From SpSt-333 sp964371615 (lineage in GTDB: Bacteria > Bacteroidota > Ignavibacteria > UBA10030 > UBA8401): a DNA stretch of 64,000 nucleotides. The DNA is taken from the NCBI GenBank assembly GCA_964371615.1, contig CAYJMS010000002.1, positions 682,001 to 746,000 of the forward strand, given 5' to 3'. The first letter of the stretch is position 1. Every line of letters begins with the position of its first letter. The notes under the pieces were generated by a model. That model made no database searches. It had not been told where the DNA came from and worked only from the letters and a program-made list of their open reading frames with translations. Shown here piece by piece: positions 56,657-64,000 of this stretch. The position numbers were made by a program, and so were the translations under genes.

Positions 56657-56698
56657 AGACTTGGCTGCAATACTGCATCGCCAAGTCTAAATTTTTTT
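56657..56698 (+). terminator. Terminator-like hairpin abutting the rlmN start codon
   Basis: A perfect 9-bp stem AGACTTGGC/GCCAAGTCT (56657-56665 with 56680-56688), a 14-nt loop that itself contains TGCA...TGCA, then AAA and seven T up to base 56698. The ATG follows at once. The shape is that of an intrinsic terminator, but it is upstream of, not behind, a gene, and it occupies the place of the ribosome-binding site. Attenuation or translational control of rlmN is possible. Confidence 0.55.
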
Positions 56699-57784
56699 AT
56701 GACCAAACAAAATCTTACCGGATTAACACTCCCAGAACTGGAACAGTTCGTTAAAACACTCGACGAACCGAAATACCGTGCGGGACAGATCTACCAATGG
56801 CTCTACCAGTACCGCATCTCGTCATTTGATGAGATGACGAATCTTTCCCAGGCATTTCGCGAGAAATTAAAAAGCGTCGCATTTATTGAGCGATTCACGG
56901 CCATAACGACGCAAACCTCCGCGGTGGACGGCACAAAGAAGTTCCTGTTCGAACTCTCCGACGGAAAAAGAATCGAAACAGTCCTTATCCCTCCCCGCTC
57001 CACGGCAGTGGACGCGGACGAACGGATGACGCTGTGCGTCTCGACGCAGGTGGGATGCGCGCTGGACTGTAAATTCTGCGCCACCGCGAGCATGGGATTT
57101 CTTCGGAATCTCACCGTAGGAGAGATCCTGAACCAGTTGTTCGCCGCCCAATCCATGAGCGAAAAGACCGTCACCAACATCGTCTTTATGGGGATGGGGG
57201 AGCCGATGCTCAATTATAAGAATGTCATGACCGCCGTAGAGATCATCACCGATCAGACCGGCATCGGCATCAGCCCGAGGCGCATCACCATCTCAACAGC
57301 CGGCTATGCCGAGCATATCATGCGCATGGCGGACGAAGACCGAAAGATTAAACTGGCACTCTCGCTTCATTCCCTGCGGGACAGCGTACGCACCGAACTG
57401 ATGCCTGTCAATAAGAAATTCTCCACGGACGAGTTATTACAGGCGCTGGAATATTACCAGAAAAAGACCAAAAAAAGCGTCATGCTGGAATATATCGTCT
57501 TCGACGGCGTCAACGACACCGACGAAGATGTGCGGCTCCTGGTCAAAGCCTCCAAACGGATCGAATGCCGGGTGAATCTGATTCCGTTTCATTCCATCGA
57601 GTTTACCAATCCCGAAGGATTCTCATCAACACTCAAAGGGGCTTCCGCAGCAGGAATCGACAAGTTCTGGAAAAAACTCCGTCAACACGGTGTCACGGTC
57701 TTTATCCGCCACAGCGCGGGTGTAGATATTGATGCGGCCTGCGGGCAACTGGCGGTGAAAGAGCAGGAGACTATAAAGGGGTAA
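56699..57784 (+). CDS. rlmN: Dual-specificity 23S rRNA/tRNA adenine C2-methyltransferase RlmN
   Basis: 361 residues, full family length. A radical-SAM enzyme that methylates C2 of A2503 in 23S rRNA and A37 in some tRNAs. The 4Fe-4S cysteines are C120, C124 and C127 in GCALDCKFCATAS. The methyl-carrying cysteine near the end is C348 in AACGQL. GMGEPMLNYKNV and RRITISTAGY follow the family. No Shine-Dalgarno is visible; the leader is the T-tract of the hairpin described above. Confidence 0.95.
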   Translation: MTKQNLTGLTLPELEQFVKTLDEPKYRAGQIYQWLYQYRISSFDEMTNLSQAFREKLKSVAFIERFTAITTQTSAVDGTKKFLFELSDGKRIETVLIPPRSTAVDADERMTLCVSTQVGCALDCKFCATASMGFLRNLTVGEILNQLFAAQSMSEKTVTNIVFMGMGEPMLNYKNVMTAVEIITDQTGIGISPRRITISTAGYAEHIMRMADEDRKIKLALSLHSLRDSVRTELMPVNKKFSTDELLQALEYYQKKTKKSVMLEYIVFDGVNDTDEDVRLLVKASKRIECRVNLIPFHSIEFTNPEGFSSTLKGASAAGIDKFWKKLRQHGVTVFIRHSAGVDIDAACGQLAVKEQETIKG

Positions 57785-57976
57785 CCACCAAGTCACCAAG
57801 GCACCAAAATTTGGGATATGGTTGATTCAATTGACTACGTAATTCGAAAGTGTAGAGTAGATTGAATTCACCACCCCCGAAGGAGTGCCCTAGGCACAAG
57901 GCACTAAGACTCCAAAATTTGGGATATGGTTGATTCAATTGACTACGTAATCCGAAAGTGAAGATTAGTCCGAACT
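57785..57976 (+). repeat. 109-bp direct repeat after rlmN
   Basis: CCAAAATTTGGGATATGG followed by TTGATTCAATTGACTACG occurs at 57803 and again at 57912, period 109 bp. Between them is a CACCCCCGAAGGAGTGCCCT sequence, the reverse complement of the hairpin module seen near 3219. Both copies are preceded by sequences of the CACCAAGGCACCAA family. No gene. Confidence 0.7.
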
Positions 57977-58575
57977 AACCACCAAGGCACCAAGACACCA
58001 ATGTAGAAAAAATGGTAAATTAAGGTGGCGAGCAAATCAAAAAAAAATTACCAAAACACGGAAATTGTACGGGCGTATAGACGGTAGAAACGGACAGGAA
58101 AAACAGAGATTAACAAGGCATCATAATTAGAATATGTTTGAACCGGTCGATGATAGAACTGATGAACTTGCATCAATCATTGTAGACTCTGCCTACAAGG
58201 TGTACATCGAATTAGGACCGGGTTTGCTTGAACCGATATATGAAACTTGTTTATGTCACGAGCTTAAAAAAAGAAATATCGCGTATGAACGGCAGGTGTC
58301 GGTACCCGTTGTGTATGATGGAATTACAATGGAAACGGGATTTCGTATTGATATTTTGGTAGATAATACGATAATTGTAGAAATAAAAGCCGTGGATGAA
58401 ATGCATTCTGTATATCAGGCACAGATTCTCACGTATTTGAAACTTACAAAAAAAAGATTGGGACTTTTAATTAACTTTAATGTGCCGGTATTCAAACGTG
58501 GAATTAGAAGAATTATCCTGTAATCGACTTATGCTCTTTTTCCATTTTGTTTGGTGTCTTGGTGTCTTGGTGGTT
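57977..58575. mobile_element. GxxExxY nuclease gene between 25-bp inverted repeats
   Basis: Left end 57977-58001 begins AACCACCAAGGCACCAAGAC; right end 58551-58575 is its reverse complement at 24 of 25 positions (TTGGTGTCTTGGTGTCTTGG...). The nuclease gene lies alone between them. Single copies of the same end sequence, usually TTTGGTGTCTTTGTGTCTTG followed by GTGGTT, lie near 3190, 5099, 10711, 12114 and 53088. The unit is therefore a candidate gene-bearing element with solo ends elsewhere. No target duplication was found. Confidence 0.65.
58134..58523 (+). CDS. GxxExxY family protein (PD-(D/E)XK nuclease fold)
   Basis: 129 residues. The family motif is LGPGLLEPIYETCL (near residue 28), followed by CHELKKRNIAYERQ. 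The predicted nuclease core is FRIDILVDNTIIVEIKAV, with Asp and Glu-x-Lys in the PD-(D/E)XK pattern. No function is established for the family as far as I know. Alone between inverted repeats, like the GIY-YIG gene at 2115-2396. Confidence 0.85.
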   Translation: MFEPVDDRTDELASIIVDSAYKVYIELGPGLLEPIYETCLCHELKKRNIAYERQVSVPVVYDGITMETGFRIDILVDNTIIVEIKAVDEMHSVYQAQILTYLKLTKKRLGLLINFNVPVFKRGIRRIIL

Positions 58576-58620
58576 TAATACTAAATATTTTTTGAATTCG
58601 ACTAAAATAAATTACTCGTC

Positions 58621-59265
58621 ATGAATATAATTCTCTTCGGTGCGCCGGGCGTCGGTAAAGGCACCCAGGCAAAAATTCTCTCTCACGTCTATCACATTCC
58701 TCATATCTCCACCGGGGATATCCTTCGCGATGCGATCAAGGAGGAGACGCCGCTGGGCATTGAGGCAAAAAAATATATGGATCACGGCAATCTTGTGCCG
58801 GACGATGTGATGATCGGGCTGGTGAAGGAGCTCATGGCGTCCGTGCGGTGCAGGAACGGATTTATTCTGGACGGTTTTCCCCGCACGGTGGAACAGGCGC
58901 AGGCGCTGGACGGCATTTTTAAGGAACTGGGGATTTCCAAATTCACGGTGATCAACATTAACGTCGATCCGGCGTTGATCGTCGCACGGTTGACGGACCG
59001 GTTTCTCTGCACGCAGTGCGGAAAGATCTACAATTCCACCATCGACAAATTTAAAGCGGGAGATAAATGCTTTAAGTGCGGCGGCATGATCATACAGCGT
59101 GAAGACGACAAGCCGGAGACGGTCAAGAAACGGTTGGAGATCTATTTCAAAACGACCGAACCGGTGAGAAGTTATTACCAGAACAATCACGGCGTGGTGG
59201 ATGTGAACGGTGTCGGCGAGATCGACGATATCACCCGCCGGCTCATGTCTACGCTCGGACGATAA
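58621..59265 (+). CDS. adk: Adenylate kinase
   Basis: 214 residues, long-LID type. The P-loop is GAPGVGKGTQ (7-16), the AMP site includes STGDILRDAI (30-39) and DGFPRT (84-89). The LID carries four cysteines, C130, C133, C150 and C153, so it binds zinc. It interconverts ATP plus AMP and two ADP. The start follows TAAATTACTCGTC with no clear Shine-Dalgarno. The phosphodiesterase gene begins 3 bp after its stop. Confidence 0.95.
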   Translation: MNIILFGAPGVGKGTQAKILSHVYHIPHISTGDILRDAIKEETPLGIEAKKYMDHGNLVPDDVMIGLVKELMASVRCRNGFILDGFPRTVEQAQALDGIFKELGISKFTVININVDPALIVARLTDRFLCTQCGKIYNSTIDKFKAGDKCFKCGGMIIQREDDKPETVKKRLEIYFKTTEPVRSYYQNNHGVVDVNGVGEIDDITRRLMSTLGR

Positions 59266-59268
59266 GCG

Positions 59269-60021
59269 ATGCCGACGCCGCTGATCATCGCCCATCGAGG
59301 ATTCTCCGACGAAGCGCCGGAAAACTCCATGGCGGCTTTCCGCAAAGCCATCGACGCACAGAGCGACATGCTGGAGCTGGATGTGCGGCTTTCCGCCGAT
59401 AATGTGCCGATGGTTTTCCACGATAAGAGACTGCAGCGCACCTCGAATTCCACCGGAGCAATTCACGAAAAACAATCCGACCAATTGACGACGATCGATA
59501 ACGGATCGTGGTTTTCCCCGAAATTCTCCAGAGAACGGATCCCGAGACTCTCCGATGTACTGCCACTTGCAAAAAAAGGGATCAGAATCAACATCGAGAT
59601 TAAACCGGACGTGACGAGCACCGATACCGCCTCTGCGGTCGAACTGGTGGTTCAGGAAGCGCGCAACGCCAGGGTCCTGCCGAAAGTGATCTTCACGTCG
59701 TTCAATCACCGTATGGTGAAAGAGGTGAAAGAGATCGATGAAACGCTCACAACCGGCGTCATCTACAACGCCATGACCCATTTCCGGCGATCCCCTTCCA
59801 CCCTATTAAAGAACTCCCGCGCGGAGATATTCGTCTGCAGTAAATTCCAGATTACGAAAGATGTTGTTGCGGATACGCACGGCGCAGGGTATCTTTTATA
59901 TGTCTACGGCATCGAAACCGGCAGGGACGTGCAAAGGATGCTCGAATTGGAAGCCGACGGGCTCATATGCAATAATCCCAAGTTTGTTCGGGAAACGGTG
60001 GAACTAATAAATAGAAAATAG
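59269..60021 (+). CDS. Glycerophosphodiester phosphodiesterase (GDPD family)
   Basis: 250 residues, cytoplasmic (no signal peptide). IIAHRGF with His9-Arg10, APENS, LELDVRLS with the metal-binding Glu and Asp, VFHDKRLQRTSN with the catalytic His, INIEIKPD, and the late DGLICNNP. Splits glycerophosphodiesters from lipid turnover into an alcohol and glycerol-3-phosphate. Three bases behind adk, so co-transcribed. Confidence 0.92.
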   Translation: MPTPLIIAHRGFSDEAPENSMAAFRKAIDAQSDMLELDVRLSADNVPMVFHDKRLQRTSNSTGAIHEKQSDQLTTIDNGSWFSPKFSRERIPRLSDVLPLAKKGIRINIEIKPDVTSTDTASAVELVVQEARNARVLPKVIFTSFNHRMVKEVKEIDETLTTGVIYNAMTHFRRSPSTLLKNSRAEIFVCSKFQITKDVVADTHGAGYLLYVYGIETGRDVQRMLELEADGLICNNPKFVRETVELINRK

Positions 60022-60024
60022 AGG

Positions 60025-60088
60025 AAGTAGTTGAGTAGTTGAGTCGTTGAGTAGTTGAGTCGTTGAGTAGTTGAGTAGTTGAGTATTC
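60025..60088. repeat. Eight-bp tandem repeat, eight units of GAGTAGTT type
   Basis: Eight consecutive 8-mers, mostly GAGTAGTT with GAGTCGTT variants, beginning 3 bp after the phosphodiesterase stop codon. The same 8-mer repeat occurs at 63813-63860, and single units are scattered through most intergenic stretches. Confidence 0.9.
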
Positions 60089-60567
60089 TCGTAGGGCGGA
60101 CATTCCTGTCCGCCATAATTTATTTCCCCACCGGGAGTAGTTTAGTCGGTGTGCAAATACGTAGGCCGGGCACAGAAAATTGCAGAATTTATAAACTGTG
60201 GAATTGTGGAATTGAAAAGCAAATATTGTATGGGAAAAGTTTGACGGACAAGAATGTCCATCCTACTGTGAAAATGCGAAATTAGGAAATCAAAAAGCAA
60301 AACCTACTTTTCACGATCGCACGGTGAGGACACCGTGCCTACAAACAAAATGCGGAAATTATAAACTGCGGCCCCTCGACTCACCGGGAGTAGTTGAGTC
60401 GTATGTAGGGCCGGTGTCCTCACCGGCCGTTTATTAATTTAATGATTTAATGATTTGAAGATTTTCTGATTTGTGCAGGAACGATACAAAAAACATCTTC
60501 CCCAACGGGGAGTAGTTGAGTAGTTGAGTCAATGAGCAAATGAGTCAATGAATAAATCTATGGCAGC
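60089..60567. repeat. Gene-free repeat stretch
   Basis: GTAGGGCGGACATTCCTGTC hairpin near 60091, ATTGTGGAATTGAAAAGCAA text, CACGGTGAGGACACCGTG near 60319, and GGCCGGTG...CACCGGCC near 60409. No gene or clear promoter. Confidence 0.65.
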
Positions 60568-62862
60568 ATGAAAAAATACTTTTTTCTTTTATTATTCGTC
60601 CCCTTTTTGCATTCGCAGGATACGATCAACTTTCAATGGCCGGTAACTCCGTTCAATGAACAAAAGGGAATCACCGGAACATTTTGCGAGTTTCGCAACA
60701 CGCTCTCCAGCAATCACTTCCACAATGGCACGGATATTCCCAAAGCGGACAACTCTCCGGTGTATGCATCCATTTCCGGAACTGTCTATTCATTCGGAAC
60801 AACGGCCACCGAAGGGACAAGCGCTTATGTCCGCGTTCGCTCAAATGTAGCGGGAATGTGGAAGCACATTTCGTACGTTCATATACAACCGAATCCCGCC
60901 CTCACCGTAGGCATGGAAGTCACAGCCGGTGTGACGGTACTCGGGAATATCCTGAGCGGCCAGGGACACACACATCTCACCGAACGGCAGTTGATGAGCA
61001 CATCTACCGCATCGGGAGTTGAAATCGGCGCGCTGCGCGATCCGGGCGGATTGACGCCGTACGTCGATACGTATTCTCCCAAAGTGCTCTGGGTGAAATT
61101 CTTACAAGACAACTCCAACGTCGAGTTTACGACACGGAAGATTTTCGGCAATGTTGATTTTGTCTCCCAGATGGTCGAACGGAACACCTCCGGAACTCCG
61201 AACTCCGGATCGACGACGAACAACGGCGTGTATCATACCGGATACGCGATTTATTCCGCGGATACGTCCACTGTCGTCTACCTGCCGCCGACGAACGGCA
61301 CACGGTACAAATTCGATTACAAACCGATCGATTCCTACTCCAATATTGTCTACACGATGCAGTCCGATGTGTCGAATCATATCTATATTCTGACCAACGG
61401 CATCGGCAATCACGGCACGTCAACCACGTCCGCCAGCAGGATCGTCAACAATAATTATTTCGCGTCATCCTCACTGCCGGAAGGGCCGTATGTATTAATG
61501 GTCTATGCGCTGGATACGCACGGCAATGCGGACACGGTCTATGTGCCGTTCGAAGTCTCTTCGCAGGATGTGATCGGACCGGCACCGCCGAAATTGAAAT
61601 CCGTACTGAACGATGCCGTCAATCAGGTGACGGTCTCCTGGTATCCCAACACCGAACCGGACCTGCTCGGGTACCGGCTGTATTCCACGGTGAACGGAAC
61701 ATCCTGGACGCTGCAGCGGAATGAAAATCAATTGAATCACACCGCCACTTCGGCAACGTTCACCGGCATTTCGACAAACACGCCGGTATTTTTCAAATTG
61801 GCTGCGGTCGATTCCGCCCCCATCACCAACATCAGCGACTACAGCGACACGTACGGGCTGCGTCCGAATCATCCCGGCGGCACCGTGCTGGTCGTGGACG
61901 GATTCGACAGAATCTCCGGAAGTTACCAGAAAAACCAGCACGACTTTGCGTCCGTTGCGGGCCGGTCGGTCAAGACAGGATATGAGACCGTGCATAATTC
62001 CGCTGTGGTGGATGGTTCCGTTAATCTTTCAGATTACAGTGCGGTGGTGTGGTCTTTTGGAGATGAATCGTCCACCGACGAAACATTCGGAACGGCGGAG
62101 CGGGCAAAGGCGGCCGCATACCTTCAGCAGGGAGGAAAACTCTTTGCGAACGGTTCGGAGATCGCGTATGATCTGGACAGGGCTTCCGGGCCGTCAACGG
62201 AGGCGAGAGAATTCTTCAATAATTTTCTGAAAGCGGATTACGCCGGCGATGATGCGGATAATTTTACTGTGAACGGTTCCGCGGGATCATTCCTGGAGGG
62301 AGTGTCATTATCATACGGCGATACGCTGCAGGGTTCGCCATACCGTGAGGATTATCCCGATCATGTCGCGGCATTCGGCGGAAGCGCCGTCGTGGCACAA
62401 TATCAAAACGGCTTGAACGCCGCCACAGCATTTACCGGAACATTCCCTTCCGGCACAAGCGCCGGTGCGGTGGTCTTTCTCGGCATTCCGTTTGAGACGA
62501 TCCACTCACAGGTGAACCGGGATGCGCTGATGACCAAAGTGCTGAACTATTTCGGCATCGTGACATCCGTGATCGAACGAGGCAGCGCCGATATGCCGGA
62601 ACATTACTCACTGGAACAGAATTATCCGAATCCGTTTAATCCATCCACCACATTCCGATTTTCTGTTGCGCAGCAGGGGCCGGTGACACTGAAAATCTAC
62701 GATCTGCTCGGCAAAGAGATTGCCGTGCCGGTGAACGCCGACCTCTCTCCCGGACAGTATGCGGTGCAGTGGAATGCGGCGGGACTCTCTTCCGGCATGT
62801 ATCTGTACCGATTGCAGGGAAAGAATTTCTCCGCAACCAAAAAATTTGTTTTAGCAAAGTGA
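60568..62862 (+). CDS. Secreted M23-type peptidase with FN3, GATase-like and T9SS sorting domains
   Basis: 764 residues. Signal peptide MKKYFFLLLFVPFLHS. An M23 lysostaphin-like domain comes first: HFHNGTDIP with H52 and D56, and GHTHL with H134/H136 as metal and catalytic residues. Next are a beta-sandwich region and an FN3-like domain (PPKLKSVLNDAVNQVTVSWY, about 345-430). Residues 440-670 form a Rossmann-like segment (VLVVDGFDRISG, AYLQQGGKLFANGSEIAY) resembling glutamine-amidotransferase-like modules. The C-terminal sorting domain YSLEQNYPNPFNPSTTFRF ... GMYLYRLQG sends it through type IX secretion to the surface. It may cut peptidoglycan or another peptide target. Confidence 0.88.
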   Translation: MKKYFFLLLFVPFLHSQDTINFQWPVTPFNEQKGITGTFCEFRNTLSSNHFHNGTDIPKADNSPVYASISGTVYSFGTTATEGTSAYVRVRSNVAGMWKHISYVHIQPNPALTVGMEVTAGVTVLGNILSGQGHTHLTERQLMSTSTASGVEIGALRDPGGLTPYVDTYSPKVLWVKFLQDNSNVEFTTRKIFGNVDFVSQMVERNTSGTPNSGSTTNNGVYHTGYAIYSADTSTVVYLPPTNGTRYKFDYKPIDSYSNIVYTMQSDVSNHIYILTNGIGNHGTSTTSASRIVNNNYFASSSLPEGPYVLMVYALDTHGNADTVYVPFEVSSQDVIGPAPPKLKSVLNDAVNQVTVSWYPNTEPDLLGYRLYSTVNGTSWTLQRNENQLNHTATSATFTGISTNTPVFFKLAAVDSAPITNISDYSDTYGLRPNHPGGTVLVVDGFDRISGSYQKNQHDFASVAGRSVKTGYETVHNSAVVDGSVNLSDYSAVVWSFGDESSTDETFGTAERAKAAAYLQQGGKLFANGSEIAYDLDRASGPSTEAREFFNNFLKADYAGDDADNFTVNGSAGSFLEGVSLSYGDTLQGSPYREDYPDHVAAFGGSAVVAQYQNGLNAATAFTGTFPSGTSAGAVVFLGIPFETIHSQVNRDALMTKVLNYFGIVTSVIERGSADMPEHYSLEQNYPNPFNPSTTFRFSVAQQGPVTLKIYDLLGKEIAVPVNADLSPGQYAVQWNAAGLSSGMYLYRLQGKNFSATKKFVLAK

Positions 62863-62866
62863 CCAT

Positions 62867-63812
62867 ATGAAAACCATCATTTTTTCTTCGATTCTCTTCC
62901 TCTCCCTTGCCTATTCGCAATATACCTACACAGTGGAAAATGTCGGCGGCGCCCGGCGTGCGGGTGAAACGAATCAGTTCCGGATGACAGTACAGAATGC
63001 GGGAAGAACCGCATACACGATCGAGCGGACAATTCCCTTCGACGTTCCGTATCCGCTCATCAGTTTCAACACGGCGACCGGCATGACCGTGCTGCGGTAT
63101 GTTTTTGATGGATTTGTGGAAATGTATCATCCCAACGGGAAAAAAATCTGGGAACATGCTTTCTTTAAAGATGAAGCACCCAATTACGAACGGACGATCG
63201 GTGCGGCAATCGGGAAATATTCTGTCTATTTTCTTGTTTCCGATGCCTATCGGGAAAAAGCGCTCGTCTATCAATTTGCGCTCGACGGCGTCCTTCGCTG
63301 GACGACAACGCTCCCCCATCAATACGCGTATGAGATCGCTGTTTCCGATAACGAAGAGACGATTATTGCCGGAAGTTATCTGGCGTTGGAAGACGAAGTA
63401 CGACAATCTGCCGCAATGCTGAACTTTCGCGGAGCAATTGAAGGAAATATCGATCTCCTCTTCCGAAAAGCCGTTTTTTCCGACGACGGCGGATTTATCG
63501 CATTAAGTTCCGAACGCGAAGCGGTGATCGTCTCTCGCTCCACAAAACAGGAATTAGCGCGCACTAAAAAGCAAACCGACGGCATCATCACCGACATGAT
63601 CTGGAACGGGAATACCCTGCTGGTGCTGGAATCCAATGTCGTGACGCCGAACGACGGCCGGTTTTACTATGCGGATCCGTCCATAATCAACTATACAACG
63701 GATTTAAAAACGATTTCAACGAAGAAATTAGAAGGATTGAAGTTCCTTGAATCCGAACTTCGCCGAAATAATAGTTTGATTGAATTAATTCTTGATAAGA
63801 GGAAAACTGTAA

Positions 63813-63826
<14 letters not shown>
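62867..63826 (+). CDS. Secreted protein of unknown function, beta-propeller-like
   Basis: 319 residues with signal peptide MKTIIFSSILFLSLAYS. Repeated strands such as FVEMYHPNGKKIWEHAF, VYQFALDGVLRWTTTLPHQ and AVFSDDGGFIALSSEREAVI suggest a propeller of the PQQ/WD type. No catalytic motif is recognised and no T9SS tail is present. It starts 4 bp after the peptidase stop, so the two are co-transcribed. The last residues (about RVVE) and the stop TAG are encoded by the first units of an 8-bp tandem repeat, so the repeat has probably replaced the original 3' end. Confidence 0.75.

Positions 63827-64000
<174 letters not shown>

Noticed and set aside
56623..56698. Riboswitch before rlmN
   Set aside because: Only one short hairpin fits between the promoter candidate and the ATG; no known ligand-binding fold is visible.

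Overview
The window looks like a chromosomal segment from a Gram-negative member of the Bacteroidetes/Chlorobi/Ignavibacteria (FCB) group. Evidence: a type IX secretion sorting domain of the QNYPNPFNPST type on the secreted peptidase at 60.6-62.9 kb, a TonB-dependent receptor with a carboxypeptidase-regulatory-like N-terminal domain, a Wzi/RemB-like outer-membrane barrel, very long multi-SLBB export proteins, and many starts with weak or no Shine-Dalgarno. An Ignavibacteria-like organism is my best guess; no rRNA or tRNA is present to settle it.

Layout. 1-1346 is the 5' part of a TonB-dependent receptor (minus strand, cut by the window edge). 1.4-3.5 kb is a dense field of palindromic repeats; one repeat unit carries a GIY-YIG nuclease gene. 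From 51.8 kb down to 3.5 kb nearly everything is one long minus-strand surface-polysaccharide locus. It starts with a Wza-like/Wzz-like pair (51.8-48.4 kb) and a second Wza-like protein (46.5-43.8 kb). Next come a WbpA-B-D-E-type pathway to a 2,3-diacetamido-uronic acid (43.6-39.6 kb), a second Wzz, a Wzx flippase, and a 2,3-dehydratase/3-ketoreductase/aminotransferase cassette for a 2-deoxy-amino sugar (36.5-33.0 kb). An ATP-grasp/HAD fusion follows, then an overlapping aldolase-FGGY kinase-iron ADH-cytidylyltransferase operon with a TagB/TagF-like transferase behind it (31.7-26.2 kb), interpreted here as a route to a CDP-activated polyol phosphate. After these come glycosyltransferases, a Wzy-like polymerase, an AsnB-type amidotransferase, a PIG-L deacetylase with an LpxD-like N-acyltransferase, and a bacillosamine-type initiation set (PglC, PglD, PglE and, beyond an IS30 copy and a Wzi/RemB-like gene, PglF). 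A second, long-form sugar-phosphate transferase ends the locus. Together they would start, build, decorate, flip, polymerise and export a complex capsule or O-antigen-like polymer.

53.3-64 kb is housekeeping and secreted functions: uvrA (minus), then rlmN, a GxxExxY nuclease gene, adk, a glycerophosphodiester phosphodiesterase, a T9SS-targeted M23 peptidase and a secreted propeller-like protein (plus).

Most intergenic space is filled with short repeats of several families: twin hairpins ending in GTCAT/ATGAC, paired CCTACGG hairpins, TTGGTGTCTT-type inverted repeats, GTAGGGC hairpins, ATGAATGATGA-rich stretches, and 8-, 128-, 178- and 245-bp direct repeats. Two observations stand out. Two unrelated small nucleases (GIY-YIG and GxxExxY) each sit exactly between inverted copies of one of these families. 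And a palindromic element of another family lies in frame inside uvrA.
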